Below, in pieces: positions 27,205 through 37,404 of a stretch of DNA of 64,000 nucleotides. The translations under genes and the position numbers were made by a program. The notes under the pieces are model-generated. The model was not told where the DNA came from. It was given only the letters and a program-made list of their open reading frames with translations, and searched no databases. Positions within the stretch are counted from its first letter, which is position 1, and the number at the start of each line of letters is the position of its first letter. This DNA is from Ponticoccus alexandrii (GTDB lineage Bacteria > Pseudomonadota > Alphaproteobacteria > Rhodobacterales > Rhodobacteraceae): positions 1-64,000 of the forward strand of contig NZ_CP047167.1 in the NCBI RefSeq assembly GCF_016806125.1, given 5' to 3'.

Positions 27205-28544
27205 GTCCCGGCTCCTTCAGCTGCAACCTTATCCGCGGATAAGGTTCCCTGCGACAGCCCCTCCCAACAGGGCAGCATCACCTCATGATACTCGGCAAAG
27301 GCCCGGTCGAAACTCGCCCGCGCCCGCCGCCAAGTCTCTCGGGTCATTTCGCGATAATCCATCTCGTAGATCGACGAGAGAAACCGACCCGACTGCTCGA
27401 CTGCCCGGGTCATCTCGATCGGCTGCCGCGCAAGCTTGTCCCCGAACACCTTGCCGAAGGCCTCGAACATGGCCCGGTGCAGATCATTACCCGGCTCATA
27501 GCGCGTCAACAGAAACCGGATATCGCAGAACGCCTTCGGCAAGGTAACCTTATCCGCGGATAAGGCGCCCTCGAACCCGTGGGCAAGATCTTCAAGCGCC
27601 TCGGACAACTGCCCGATGAAAGAGGTTGTGCTGTCGTACTCCCAGTAGCCGGGACCCGACGGGATGTAGAGCATGTCGGCCGCGAAGACCGCGTTCATCG
27701 ACTGATAGCCGATCGCGGGCGGGCAATCGAAGAAGATCAAGTCCCACTGATCATCCGGCAGCTGATCCAAAAAGCGATTCACTGCGGCGAAGAAGGACCA
27801 TTCGGGATTGAGATGCCGGTACTGCGCCGAGGCGAATTCCACGAAGGCCGCATTGGCGCAGGACGGGATCAGGTCGATGGTCGGCCAATTCGTCGGCTGG
27901 ATAAAGTCGGACACCCGAAGATCCTGAATGCCGAGTCCGGTGATCGATGACGGCAATGTCCGGCGGGGCAGGGCGGCACCAGAGGCCGCCCCGCGCGGCG
28001 CCGCGTTCTGCGCCTCGGTCTCGCGCACCAGATCACGAGCCATAATCCCCCAAACCGTGCGCTCTTCGCTGACATCCGTAAGCCCCATCGAGTGCGACAA
28101 GGTCGCCTGTGGGTCGAAGTCCACGCACAGCACCCGGTAGCCGTCCAGCGCGGCGGCATGGGCGAAATGCAGGGCAACCGTCGACTTACCAGCGCCCCCC
28201 TTGAAGTTGGCAATGGCCGTGCGGAACGCGCGGCCACCGGGGCGCGGCGGAACAAGGGACTTGCCGCGGGGCCGGATCTTTCGTCGCAGGGTATTCACCT
28301 CGTCCAGCGTGAACCAGCGCTGCCTTCCCTCCGGCTCCACCATGCCCGCGGGGAGGCTGGGGTCGGCGGCCATCTTTCCACGAAAAGTGTTCTGGTTCAG
28401 TCCGAGAATAAGCTCGGACACCTCCCAGGAGGAAAAGCGGCGAAGCGTTTTGCGGTTCTCCGGAGAAAAGGTCTGCTGCCGGATCCATCCCTGCATCTTC
28501 AGAGAGCGGGTCTGGATCTCTCGTAAATCCGTATGAGTAAGCAT
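27201..28544 (-). CDS. parA: Plasmid partition ATPase ParA/RepA
   Basis: The 447-residue ParA of the large type Ia class has an N-terminal winged-helix region (LRRFSSWEVSELILGLNQ), then deviant Walker A FKGGAGKSTVAL, VDFDPQATLSHSMGL, and Walker B-like LIFFDCPPAIGYQ. The N-terminal DNA-binding domain suggests it represses its own promoter in the upstream gap. Two of the three parS-like palindromes lie inside or at the end of this gene and are read as the peptide LSADK, once near residue 328 and once eight codons from the C-terminus. Confidence 0.93.
   Translation of the reverse strand: MLTHTDLREIQTRSLKMQGWIRQQTFSPENRKTLRRFSSWEVSELILGLNQNTFRGKMAADPSLPAGMVEPEGRQRWFTLDEVNTLRRKIRPRGKSLVPPRPGGRAFRTAIANFKGGAGKSTVALHFAHAAALDGYRVLCVDFDPQATLSHSMGLTDVSEERTVWGIMARDLVRETEAQNAAPRGAASGAALPRRTLPSSITGLGIQDLRVSDFIQPTNWPTIDLIPSCANAAFVEFASAQYRHLNPEWSFFAAVNRFLDQLPDDQWDLIFFDCPPAIGYQSMNAVFAADMLYIPSGPGYWEYDSTTSFIGQLSEALEDLAHGFEGALSADKVTLPKAFCDIRFLLTRYEPGNDLHRAMFEAFGKVFGDKLARQPIEMTRAVEQSGRFLSSIYEMDYREMTRETWRRARASFDRAFAEYHEVMLPCWEGLSQGTLSADKVAAEGAGT
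27227..27244. repeat. Partition palindrome (candidate parS), copy 2
   Basis: CCTTATCCGCGGATAAGG within a perfect 22-bp palindrome at 27225-27246. It falls in the last codons of parA and encodes Leu-Ser-Ala-Asp-Lys. Confidence 0.75.
27548..27565. repeat. Partition palindrome (candidate parS), copy 3
   Basis: The same 18-bp core inside parA, about 320 bp from copy 2; the outer bases are not symmetric here. It also encodes Leu-Ser-Ala-Asp-Lys in the parA frame. Confidence 0.72.
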
Positions 28545-28926
28545 GATGCCTCCAAACGTACATTCTTCTTATTTCGGAATTTACGCCCGGTTTGCATATT
28601 TTGTCGAGATGCATTTATACTGTAAGAGCTTCGGAGACTGTCCGGTGTCATGCAAGCCAGCCCCAAATCGTTCTGCCCGAATCGCAGCGCCGTCGCACTG
28701 GGGTGCGAATCGATCGCCGGCATCCGGAATTAGGGGGACATGCGCCGAGCCCTACCAGCCTTTGGGGGGACATCAAGGCCGCTTGGCGGGACATTCAGGG
28801 CGTCACCCTATACCTAAATCATACCTTTTTTGATCCTGAAAGGGTTTCAGGAAAGAGGTTCCGGCGCCCCGTGCTTGACAACTCCAGCGGTTTCAACGCT
28901 AATCAGTGAAAGGTCGGAAATAGCGT
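28545..28926. other. Putative origin and divergent control region between parA and the initiator gene
   Basis: This 382-bp gap has an AT-rich part next to parA (28550-28630) and three GGGACAT-type repeats whose GACAT adenines are at 28738, 28770 and 28791. The spacings of 32 and 21 bp are close to three and two helix turns, so the sites lie on one face of the DNA, as iterons do. A short palindrome GCGTTTGAAACGC at 28923-28935 overlaps the initiator start and could be an autoregulatory site. No gene is seen. Confidence 0.5.
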
Positions 28927-29733
28927 TTGAAACGCAGAGGATCCTGCAAAAATCAGGGAACCGACCCCGAGGCAGTCATACGGCAGGCATTGGAGCGAGC
29001 ACTGATGCGAACCAGTCCAACACCGCGGCTGGGCGGACAGACGAAGATCACCGGACCGGGCGCGTCTTCGTTGAAATACGATATCCTGACGGCGCTGCTT
29101 GTCACGGCTGCACGGGGCGACCCGGAATCCGCCCGCCTTGCACTGCGACTGTCGCTACTGGTCACCGCCCGATACAACTGGCAGCAGGACAGTTTTGCTA
29201 TCGGCCAACGCGAGATCGCGCGGATGTGGGGCGTGACGGAACGCACGGCTAAACGTGAAATGGCAGCCATGCGGGCCCGTGAATGGCTCGTCGTCAAGGT
29301 GCCCGCGGCGCGGGGCAGGGTTACGCAATACGGCATTCGGTTCGACGCGGTCTTGCGCGATACAACAAATCACTGGGAGGCCGTCGGACCCGATTTCGCG
29401 GCCCGGATGAGCGGCCCGCCCGCCGCCGCGCCAGAGCCATCCGGCAACGTGGTGCCGCTCAAGCGGGCGACCCACTCGCTGCCAGATCCCGACGGCACCG
29501 CCTGGCCGGATGCCATGACAAAACTGATGGCCCAGGATCCGGCGGTGGCCAGCGCATGGTTTTCGCGGCTTGTTGCCGTGGAGGTCGAGAATGGCGTTCT
29601 GACACTCATGGCACCATCCCGTTTTGTCGCCGACTACATCCGGACGCATTTCACGACGCATATTCTTGCGGCGGTCCTGAGCGTCGATCCGACGCTTCGC
29701 GACGTTGCGATCCTGTCGCAGGCGGAGGGCTAG
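28927..29733 (+). CDS. DnaA-like plasmid replication initiator
   Basis: 268 residues from a TTG at 28927; ATG at 29005 is an alternative. The middle part is a winged helix (SSLKYDILTALLVTAARGDP, IGQREIARMWGVTERTAKRE). The C-terminal part (AWFSRLVAVEVENGVLTLMA, PSRFVADYIRTHFTTHILAA) resembles the N-terminal domain of chromosomal DnaA. This is the composition of 'DnaA-like' replicases described for Rhodobacterales plasmids. There is no AAA+ ATPase domain, so it must recruit host functions. It is divergent from parAB across the putative origin, which is the usual layout of such a module. Confidence 0.82.
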   Translation: MKRRGSCKNQGTDPEAVIRQALERALMRTSPTPRLGGQTKITGPGASSLKYDILTALLVTAARGDPESARLALRLSLLVTARYNWQQDSFAIGQREIARMWGVTERTAKREMAAMRAREWLVVKVPAARGRVTQYGIRFDAVLRDTTNHWEAVGPDFAARMSGPPAAAPEPSGNVVPLKRATHSLPDPDGTAWPDAMTKLMAQDPAVASAWFSRLVAVEVENGVLTLMAPSRFVADYIRTHFTTHILAAVLSVDPTLRDVAILSQAEG

Positions 29734-29743
29734 ACAATGAGGC

Positions 29744-29761
29744 GGGGGCTGGCCTAGCCCC
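29744..29761. terminator. Hairpin between initiator and pcaB-like gene
   Basis: GGGGCT and AGCCCC pair around a 5-nt loop, between two convergent genes. It is short, without a T-run. Confidence 0.4.
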
Positions 29762-29776
29762 ACATCAGCGAGGCCG

Positions 29777-30835
29777 TCACGCCTTGGGCGCGGGCGTGCC
29801 GATCCGCTCGATCCGGGAACACAGATCCAGCGCCGCCGTCAGACTGCGCGCCGTCGCGACGGTCATCGCGGGCAGGATCATCCATTCAAGCATCCAGGCG
29901 GCGCCCGAACGCTCCTGCTCGTGGATCAGGGCATGGTGAAGACCCCCGACCTGCGTGGCATTATATCGGGCCAGAGTCACGAGAAGCTCGGCGAGGACGG
30001 GGTTGGACTTGTGCGGCATCGCCGAGGATCCGCCACCCCCCGCTAGGGTGATCTCGTCGACGCCCTGTTGCGCCATCAAGGCCACATCCTGTCCGAATTT
30101 ACCAAGCGAGCCGGTCACGAGAGAAAGTCGACCGGCATAGTCGGCAATTGCCGCTCTATCCGTGTGCCAGACCGGCGCCGCCGAAAGACCCAGCGCCTGC
30201 GCCACATGGGTGGCGATGGCCTCTCCATCCCTGTCCCAGCCGTTCCGCGTGCCGACAGCGCCGCCAAGTTGCAGCCTTTCGATCCGCGGGCGCAATGCGT
30301 CCAGCCCCGCAGCGTGCTCAGCCAGAGGCTGGCGCCAGGTCCGCACGCGATCAGCGACTGTGATCGGAAGGGCGGCCTGCATACGGGTTCGCCCCATCAT
30401 CGGCGCATCGCCCTGCGCCGAGACGAGGCGGCGAAATCCGGCGTCCAACGCCTGCACCCTTTCCACCAAAACGGCGGTCACGTCGCGCAGTGTCAGCGAG
30501 AGCGCGGTATCGAGAACATCCTGCGACGTGGCCCCGGTGTGGATGGCCTTTTCATCCGGTCCCGCCGCCGCGCGCAGCTGACGCACGAAATCCGGCAGGG
30601 GCAGCCCGTCCCGCAGGGTCGACTTGGCGAGGGAAGAGAGGTCGATTTCGGCCCGGTCGACGGCTTCGATGGCCCGGGCCGCCTGATCCTGAGGAACACG
30701 TCTGCTGGCGGCCAGCCCGGCGGCCAGCGCCTTTTCGAAAGCGCGGTAGTGGCCAAGCTGGGTGTCCGCAGACCAGAGCCCGGCGACGACCTCATCCCCG
30801 AAAAGCGATCCGAGCCAGGGGTGGTCTGTGATCAT
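29777..30835 (-). CDS. pcaB: 3-carboxy-cis,cis-muconate cycloisomerase-like lyase
   Basis: The 352-residue fumarase/aspartase-superfamily protein shows HTGATSQDVLDTALSLTLRD, QLGGAVGTRNGWDRDG and the signature GGGGSSAMPHKSNPVLAE. PcaB acts in the protocatechuate branch of the beta-ketoadipate pathway. ATG at 30835 follows GGAAGG. It is shorter than the common form of about 450 residues because the last helical domain is abbreviated. No other pca gene is next to it; the thiolase scrap at 14.6 kb could be from the same pathway, but this may be coincidence. It sits alone between the replication module and the pse operon. Confidence 0.82.
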   Translation of the reverse strand: MITDHPWLGSLFGDEVVAGLWSADTQLGHYRAFEKALAAGLAASRRVPQDQAARAIEAVDRAEIDLSSLAKSTLRDGLPLPDFVRQLRAAAGPDEKAIHTGATSQDVLDTALSLTLRDVTAVLVERVQALDAGFRRLVSAQGDAPMMGRTRMQAALPITVADRVRTWRQPLAEHAAGLDALRPRIERLQLGGAVGTRNGWDRDGEAIATHVAQALGLSAAPVWHTDRAAIADYAGRLSLVTGSLGKFGQDVALMAQQGVDEITLAGGGGSSAMPHKSNPVLAELLVTLARYNATQVGGLHHALIHEQERSGAAWMLEWMILPAMTVATARSLTAALDLCSRIERIGTPAPKA

Positions 30836-32440
<1,605 letters not shown>

Positions 32441-32450
32441 TCCGATTGCG

Positions 32451-33602
32451 ATGGAAGCCGAACCCAGACAGGTCGTCTTTCGAACGGATGCCGGCCAGAG
32501 GATCGGCACCGGGCACGTTATGCGATGCCTGTCGATTGCCGATCGACTGATCGCGCAGGCGGCGGAGAAGAACGAAGCCTTGCAGGTGCATTTCATCTGC
32601 AAGGCTCATATCGGACACATGGCAGAGCAGATCGCGGCCCGTGGCCATCGTTGTACCCTGTTGCCTGCCGAAGCCGAGTGGAAGGGCGAGGGTTACCTTG
32701 GCTGGCTTGGCGGTCCGCTGGAGCAGGATGCCACATTGACCCTGAACGCCGTTCTGGCTGCGGGCAGGGCGGATCTGCTTGTGGTGGATCACTATGCGCT
32801 GGGTGCCGCGTGGCAAAGCCGCATGCGGGGGGCGAATTGTCCGATCGCGGCCATCGATGATCTTAGCCGCAGCCACGATTGCGACATCCTGATCGATCAG
32901 AACATCGGTCATACAGCTGATTTCTATGCCGGTCGGGTTCCTGAGGGAATCCCGGTGCTGGCAGGCGCGCAATTTGCCCCGGTGCGCGGGACCTTCGCGC
33001 AGCTGCGCCCGGCGTCGCTGGCGCGGCGTGCCGATCTGGATGTTCCCCGGGTGTTGCTGGTGTCCCTCGGCGGAGCCGATCCCGACGACGTCACCTCTGC
33101 CGTGCTGCGTGCCCTGCGGCCGCCGCTGGTCTTCGATGAAGTTCATGTCGTTCTCTCGGGCATCGCCCGGCATCTGGAGGCGGTCCGTGCCGAAGCGAAG
33201 CGCCACGACAACGTCACCCTGCACGTGGACACCCGGGACATGCCCGCGCTGATGGCGCGGGCGGACCTGTCTATCGGCGCTGCAGGCGTGACGGCGATCG
33301 AACGCTGCGTTCTGGGGCTGCCGACCCTGATGGTGGTCGTGGCCGACAATCAGGTCGAAGCCGCGCAACGCATGGCGGATCTTGGCGCGGTGCGCCTGCT
33401 GGGCGACACCGCGCATATCACCGACGACAGCGTGCATGAGGCACTCGGCGTCTTTTTGCACGATACGCCCAGCCCGCTGAAACCCATGAGCGCCGCCGCC
33501 GCCGATCTTTGCGACGGGCGGGGACTGGATCGTATCGCGCCCGCACTATTTGACATCATGTCTTCTCGCGGGCGATCCAAGCCCATTTCTCAAAAGGAGT
33601 AG
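32451..33602 (+). CDS. pseG: UDP-2,4-diacetamido-2,4,6-trideoxy-beta-L-altropyranose hydrolase
   Basis: The 383-residue GT-B-fold hydrolase removes UDP in pseudaminic acid synthesis. Landmarks: VVFRTDAGQRIGTGHVMRCL, LLVVDHYALGAAW, LVSLGGADPDDVTSAVL, and SIGAAGVTAIERCVLGLPTL. There is no fused acetyltransferase domain, so PseH must be separate; none is in the window. It lies 10 bp after pseB. Confidence 0.93.
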   Translation: MEAEPRQVVFRTDAGQRIGTGHVMRCLSIADRLIAQAAEKNEALQVHFICKAHIGHMAEQIAARGHRCTLLPAEAEWKGEGYLGWLGGPLEQDATLTLNAVLAAGRADLLVVDHYALGAAWQSRMRGANCPIAAIDDLSRSHDCDILIDQNIGHTADFYAGRVPEGIPVLAGAQFAPVRGTFAQLRPASLARRADLDVPRVLLVSLGGADPDDVTSAVLRALRPPLVFDEVHVVLSGIARHLEAVRAEAKRHDNVTLHVDTRDMPALMARADLSIGAAGVTAIERCVLGLPTLMVVVADNQVEAAQRMADLGAVRLLGDTAHITDDSVHEALGVFLHDTPSPLKPMSAAAADLCDGRGLDRIAPALFDIMSSRGRSKPISQKE

Positions 33603-33606
33603 ACCC

Positions 33607-34803
33607 TTGCTTGCTTACGGACGCCAATCCATCGCACAGGACGATATCGACGAGGTCGTGCGCGTCCTCCGGGGCGATTTCCTGACCACCGGCCCCGAAG
33701 TGCCTAAATTCGAAGAAGCGTTCTGCGCCTACACCGGAGCGCCGCATGCGCTGGCCTGCGCCAATGGCACCGCAGCATTGCACATGATCGCGATGGCGAT
33801 GGATCTCAAGCCGGGCGACCAGGTGATCGTGCCGTCGATCTCTTTCGTGGCCACCGCCAACGGGCCACATTACTGCGGCGCGGAAGTGATCTTTGCCGAT
33901 GTCGATGCGGAGACCGGGCTGATGACCCCGCATGCGCTGAAAGAGGCGATGGCGCGGGCGGACAAGAGCCGTCTTCGGGCCGTCTTCGTCGTGCATCTGA
34001 ACGGATCGCGGGTGGACCTCGAAGCCATCGCGAAGCTGACCAAGGAGGCCGGTGTCGCGCTTGTCGAGGATGCTTGCCACGCGCTGGGAAGTACCTACCC
34101 GGTCGGGAACGGCACCGGCAATGTCGGCGATTGCGCCCTGTCAGATTTCTGCGCCTTCTCGTTCCACCCGGTCAAGACCATCACCTCTGGCGAGGGCGGC
34201 ATGGTCACCTGCCGTGATCCCGAGATGGCCGCCCGGCTGGCGCTGCTGCGCAACCACGGGCTGGAGCGCGACAAGGACCTGTTCACCGATCCCGAAATCG
34301 GTTTCGAGGTGGGAACCGGAGAGCACAACCCGTGGGCCTATGAATTGCAGATGCTGGGCTACAACTATCGCCTGACGGATTTCCAGGCTGCCCTTGGGCG
34401 GTCGCAGCTGGCCAAGATGAGCCGCTTCGGTCCCCAGCGCAAGGCGTTGGTGGCGGCCTATCGGCGTAAGCTTGCGCCGCTGGCGCATCTTGTCACGCCC
34501 GCTCTGAACACCGACAACGAGGATGCGGTCCTGCACCTGATGGTCGGTCGCATCGACTTCGCGGCCCGGGGCAAGACCCGCCGTCAGGTGATGGCGCAGT
34601 TGCGAGAGTTGGGCGTCGGCACGCAGGTGCATTACATCCCGATCCACCGGCAGCCCTATTATGCCAAGCTGAACCCGGGTCTGAACCTGCCGGGTGCAGA
34701 GGCCTATTATGCCGGATGCCTGTCGCTCCCGCTGTATCCCGATATGACCGAAGCGGATGTGGATACGGTGGTTCGGGCGCTCGCGACGGTCTTGGGAGAC
34801 TGA
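33607..34803 (+). CDS. pseC: UDP-4-amino-4,6-dideoxy-N-acetyl-beta-L-altrosamine transaminase
   Basis: The 398-residue PLP aminotransferase of the DegT/DnrJ/EryC1 family has the PLP lysine in FSFHPVKTITSGEGGMV, plus LACANGTAALHMIAMAMDL and VEDACHALGS. The start is a TTG at 33607, four bases after the pseG stop and spaced 7 nt from AAGGAG; the open frame upstream overlaps pseG. Second step of pseudaminic acid synthesis. The order pseB-pseG-pseC differs from the frequent pseB-pseC start. Confidence 0.92.
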   Translation: MLAYGRQSIAQDDIDEVVRVLRGDFLTTGPEVPKFEEAFCAYTGAPHALACANGTAALHMIAMAMDLKPGDQVIVPSISFVATANGPHYCGAEVIFADVDAETGLMTPHALKEAMARADKSRLRAVFVVHLNGSRVDLEAIAKLTKEAGVALVEDACHALGSTYPVGNGTGNVGDCALSDFCAFSFHPVKTITSGEGGMVTCRDPEMAARLALLRNHGLERDKDLFTDPEIGFEVGTGEHNPWAYELQMLGYNYRLTDFQAALGRSQLAKMSRFGPQRKALVAAYRRKLAPLAHLVTPALNTDNEDAVLHLMVGRIDFAARGKTRRQVMAQLRELGVGTQVHYIPIHRQPYYAKLNPGLNLPGAEAYYAGCLSLPLYPDMTEADVDTVVRALATVLGD

Positions 34804-34806
34804 ACC

Positions 34807-37128
34807 TTGGCCGACACCGCTCATCCGCTTGACGGATGGATCAAGGCCGTCACGCTCGGGTCCGATCATGCCGGCCTGAACGCGACGCTTTTGCCGGATC
34901 CTGACGATTCCGGTCGGCTGCTTCTGATCTGGCGCAGCGCGCTGGAGCATACGGCATCGACCGGGTCCGTCCTGCGCATGGCGGTGTCCCATGACCGTGG
35001 CGCGTCCTTCACCGAAGAGCGGACGATCTATCAGGATCCCGACTGGGACGCGCGCAATTTCTCGGGCGGCGTCATGGCGGACGGTCGGCTCGGTCTTCTG
35101 TGCACCCGCTTCCGTGCCGCCAGCACCGGGGGTACGGAGATGCACACCCCGGTTTTCGTCTATTCCGACGACGGTGGCCGGCATTGGCGCAGCCGCGTGC
35201 TGGAACTGCCGAGCTCCGACAGCCACGTCAACTTCCACGGCGACATACTGGCCTGGCCGGGGGCGGCGGGCGGACGTGACAAGGGCGGCTTTGCAGCCTT
35301 TTCCTACTCCACCCCGCACAAGCATATCGACGGGCTCTACAGCCGGGACAATGGGGAAACCTGGATATGGCGGCGAGCGGTTTGCCAGCCCGATCCAAAA
35401 CTGGCGCCCTTCCTGACGGAACAGTGGACCGCCCGGCTGGGCGAGCGCCAGATGTGGATGATGGTGGCCCGGGCCACGACATCTGGCGCGGCGGCGGATG
35501 CGGCGGTTTTCCTGTCCCGGGACCTGCAAAACTGGGAGGGGCCGCTGGCCAGCGGTCTCAATCTTGCGGGCAACGCGCCTGCATTGATCGTGGAGAACGA
35601 CACCGCACATCTTTATACGGTGTCGCGTCGTGGCCGCGATCGCGAACTGGCAACGGCCCCGGATGACCTGCCGCGTGGAAACCGCTTCATGCACACCAGC
35701 GCGCCGGTCGACGCGCTGCTGCGGGCGCGCGGGCGCTGGGGCGATTTCGGGGGCTGGCGTGAGGTCACGATGCTGCCCGAAGCAGCCACCGGTTACATCT
35801 TTCCACGCCGGATCGAAGAACGCTGGTACGCCGTTGTCAACTGTGCGGAAACCGGCCTGCTCGGGATGCCGGAACCCAAGCGTACGGTTCTTGCGCTGAT
35901 CACGCCGCACGCTCCGGTAATCGTGGATGCGGCGGCTTGGCGCGCGGCGATGCCCCAGGACAACCTGCTCGATAACGGCGACTTCGCGCTTTGGAACCGG
36001 GGGGGCTCTTTCGACACGACGGCGCCCACGGCGACGACGGCAGACCGCTGGCGGATCGTGAACCCGGGCCGAGACCGTGTCGAAGTGGGGCCGAAGGCGG
36101 ACACCGACGCGGCAGGTGTGCCGAAGGTCTGGTTCGAAAAGCGCTGTGCCGACGTTTCGGGCAAGGATCTGCACCGCACCGTACAGCGCCTGCATGACGT
36201 GACCCTCGGGGCAGGGGAGCGTGTCTGCGTGACGCTGCGCGCCGCGACCCTCGCGGGGCGCGGACTGGCGGCGGTGCGGCTGCGGCAGGACTTTGGCAAG
36301 GGCGGGTCCGAGCCGGTCGAGGTCACGCTCAGCGAAGGGTCCGTCGCGCTGGAGCCTGTGGCGCAGATGCACAGCTTTACCGGGGCACTTCCGACGCTGG
36401 CGGGCAAGGTGATCGGCAGCGATGCGGCACTTGAGCTGGTGCTTGAGGAGCTGAGCTCGCCGGATGCGGACGGGCAGGACGACGACCACAATCCGTATCA
36501 TGTGCTCTACGGCGATGTGACGCTGACGCTGTGGCCGACGGTGACACCCATCCGTGTGCCCCATGCCGCCGAGGTGGACGCACGGAATGCCCGCTATTTC
36601 CAGCGCCTGCACATGCGGGTTCGGGCCGATGGCGCCGGGCGTGCGCAGGTCGTGGCCTCGCTGTCGGTGCCCATGGCCCGTCAGCCCGTCCTCCGGGTTC
36701 TGGGGCCTGAAAATACCGAGAACGGATATGTCCCGAGTCAGGCATCGGACAAGGGCGCGCTGGTGCAGGTGGATGATCTGGACGAGAGGCACGCCGCCCT
36801 TACCCTGACGGGAGCGGCCCCGGGAGAGGTCCTGCGGTTCCTGTTGCTGTTCGACTCCGAGTGGAACCTGTCGCCCGGATTGGTCACGCAGCCGGGGCAC
36901 AAGGGCGGCGACGTTCTGAGATCCGGCAAGGACGCGGGGGTCCCCTTGTGGATGCCGCGGGAGGTGGCCGAGGATCTGGCACTGCGCATCGTCGAGACAC
37001 CGGTCATCGAAACCGATCCCGCCGCCGATCTTGCTGCCCGCGAGGCACTGGACGCGGCGCTGTGGGACGGGTTCGTCAACACCGGCAAGCTGCCCGCAGA
37101 CCTTCTGGAGAAACGCCGAAAGGGCTAG
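34807..37128 (+). CDS. Sialidase-like (BNR/Asp-box) protein with C-terminal carbohydrate-binding-like domain
   Basis: The 773-residue protein starts at a TTG three bases after pseC, with GGGAGA upstream. Asp-box motifs (SxDxGxxW/F) are visible at residues about 61-68 (SHDRGASF), 120-127 (SDDGGRHW) and 179-186 (SRDNGETW), so the first 400 residues should form a six-bladed sialidase propeller. From residue about 390 (DNLLDNGDFALWNRGGSF) there is a jelly-roll-type domain like those in phage tail spikes and other glycan-binding proteins. There is no signal peptide. It is co-transcribed with pseudaminic acid genes, so it may act on or bind nonulosonic acids. The catalytic residues have not been verified, and it may be a non-enzymatic lectin. 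Its stop abuts an IS scrap. Confidence 0.75.
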   Translation: MADTAHPLDGWIKAVTLGSDHAGLNATLLPDPDDSGRLLLIWRSALEHTASTGSVLRMAVSHDRGASFTEERTIYQDPDWDARNFSGGVMADGRLGLLCTRFRAASTGGTEMHTPVFVYSDDGGRHWRSRVLELPSSDSHVNFHGDILAWPGAAGGRDKGGFAAFSYSTPHKHIDGLYSRDNGETWIWRRAVCQPDPKLAPFLTEQWTARLGERQMWMMVARATTSGAAADAAVFLSRDLQNWEGPLASGLNLAGNAPALIVENDTAHLYTVSRRGRDRELATAPDDLPRGNRFMHTSAPVDALLRARGRWGDFGGWREVTMLPEAATGYIFPRRIEERWYAVVNCAETGLLGMPEPKRTVLALITPHAPVIVDAAAWRAAMPQDNLLDNGDFALWNRGGSFDTTAPTATTADRWRIVNPGRDRVEVGPKADTDAAGVPKVWFEKRCADVSGKDLHRTVQRLHDVTLGAGERVCVTLRAATLAGRGLAAVRLRQDFGKGGSEPVEVTLSEGSVALEPVAQMHSFTGALPTLAGKVIGSDAALELVLEELSSPDADGQDDDHNPYHVLYGDVTLTLWPTVTPIRVPHAAEVDARNARYFQRLHMRVRADGAGRAQVVASLSVPMARQPVLRVLGPENTENGYVPSQASDKGALVQVDDLDERHAALTLTGAAPGEVLRFLLLFDSEWNLSPGLVTQPGHKGGDVLRSGKDAGVPLWMPREVAEDLALRIVETPVIETDPAADLAAREALDAALWDGFVNTGKLPADLLEKRRKG

Positions 37129-37265
37129 TTAGGAAGAGCCGTGGCAACCCGCGCCGTCGAAAACCATCCGCACGGCGCGCTCGCCGACTTCAGCGGAGAA
37201 CTTGTTCGTGGACTTGCCCATGATGCTCAAGAGTTCGAGCATCCGGCAAACTCGGCGCGGTTCAT
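37129..37265 (-). mobile_element. IS3-family orfA scrap
   Basis: On the minus strand, from an ATG at 37221, the frame reads MGKSTNKFSAEVGERAVRMV and then departs from the expected OrfA sequence. The bases at about 37244-37263, read outward, give TGAACCGCGCCGAGTTTGCC, like an IS3-family terminus. Only about 130 bp remain, next to the stop of the sialidase-like gene. The following gap to 37404 shows no gene. Confidence 0.55.
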
Positions 37266-37404
37266 CGAGCGACCCCGGTGACCCGACGTCCAGCGAGTCG
37301 AGAGACGAATTTGTCGCGCACATTGCGAAACGCAGTCCCCATCATGTGATGGGTCTCACCCCGCAGCGCCAGAACTCACCTACAACGTGAGGTGCGGGCG
37401 CCGC

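Noticed and set aside
34141-36900. Open frame of about 919 codons on the minus strand opposite pseC and the sialidase-like gene
   Set aside because: No domain, no ribosome site, and it overlaps two genes with strong family matches on the plus strand.
34807-37128. Prophage tail spike instead of a sialidase-like protein
   Set aside because: No phage structural genes are adjacent, and the gene is tightly spaced behind pseC. The C-terminal domain does resemble tail-spike modules, so this remains possible at domain level only.
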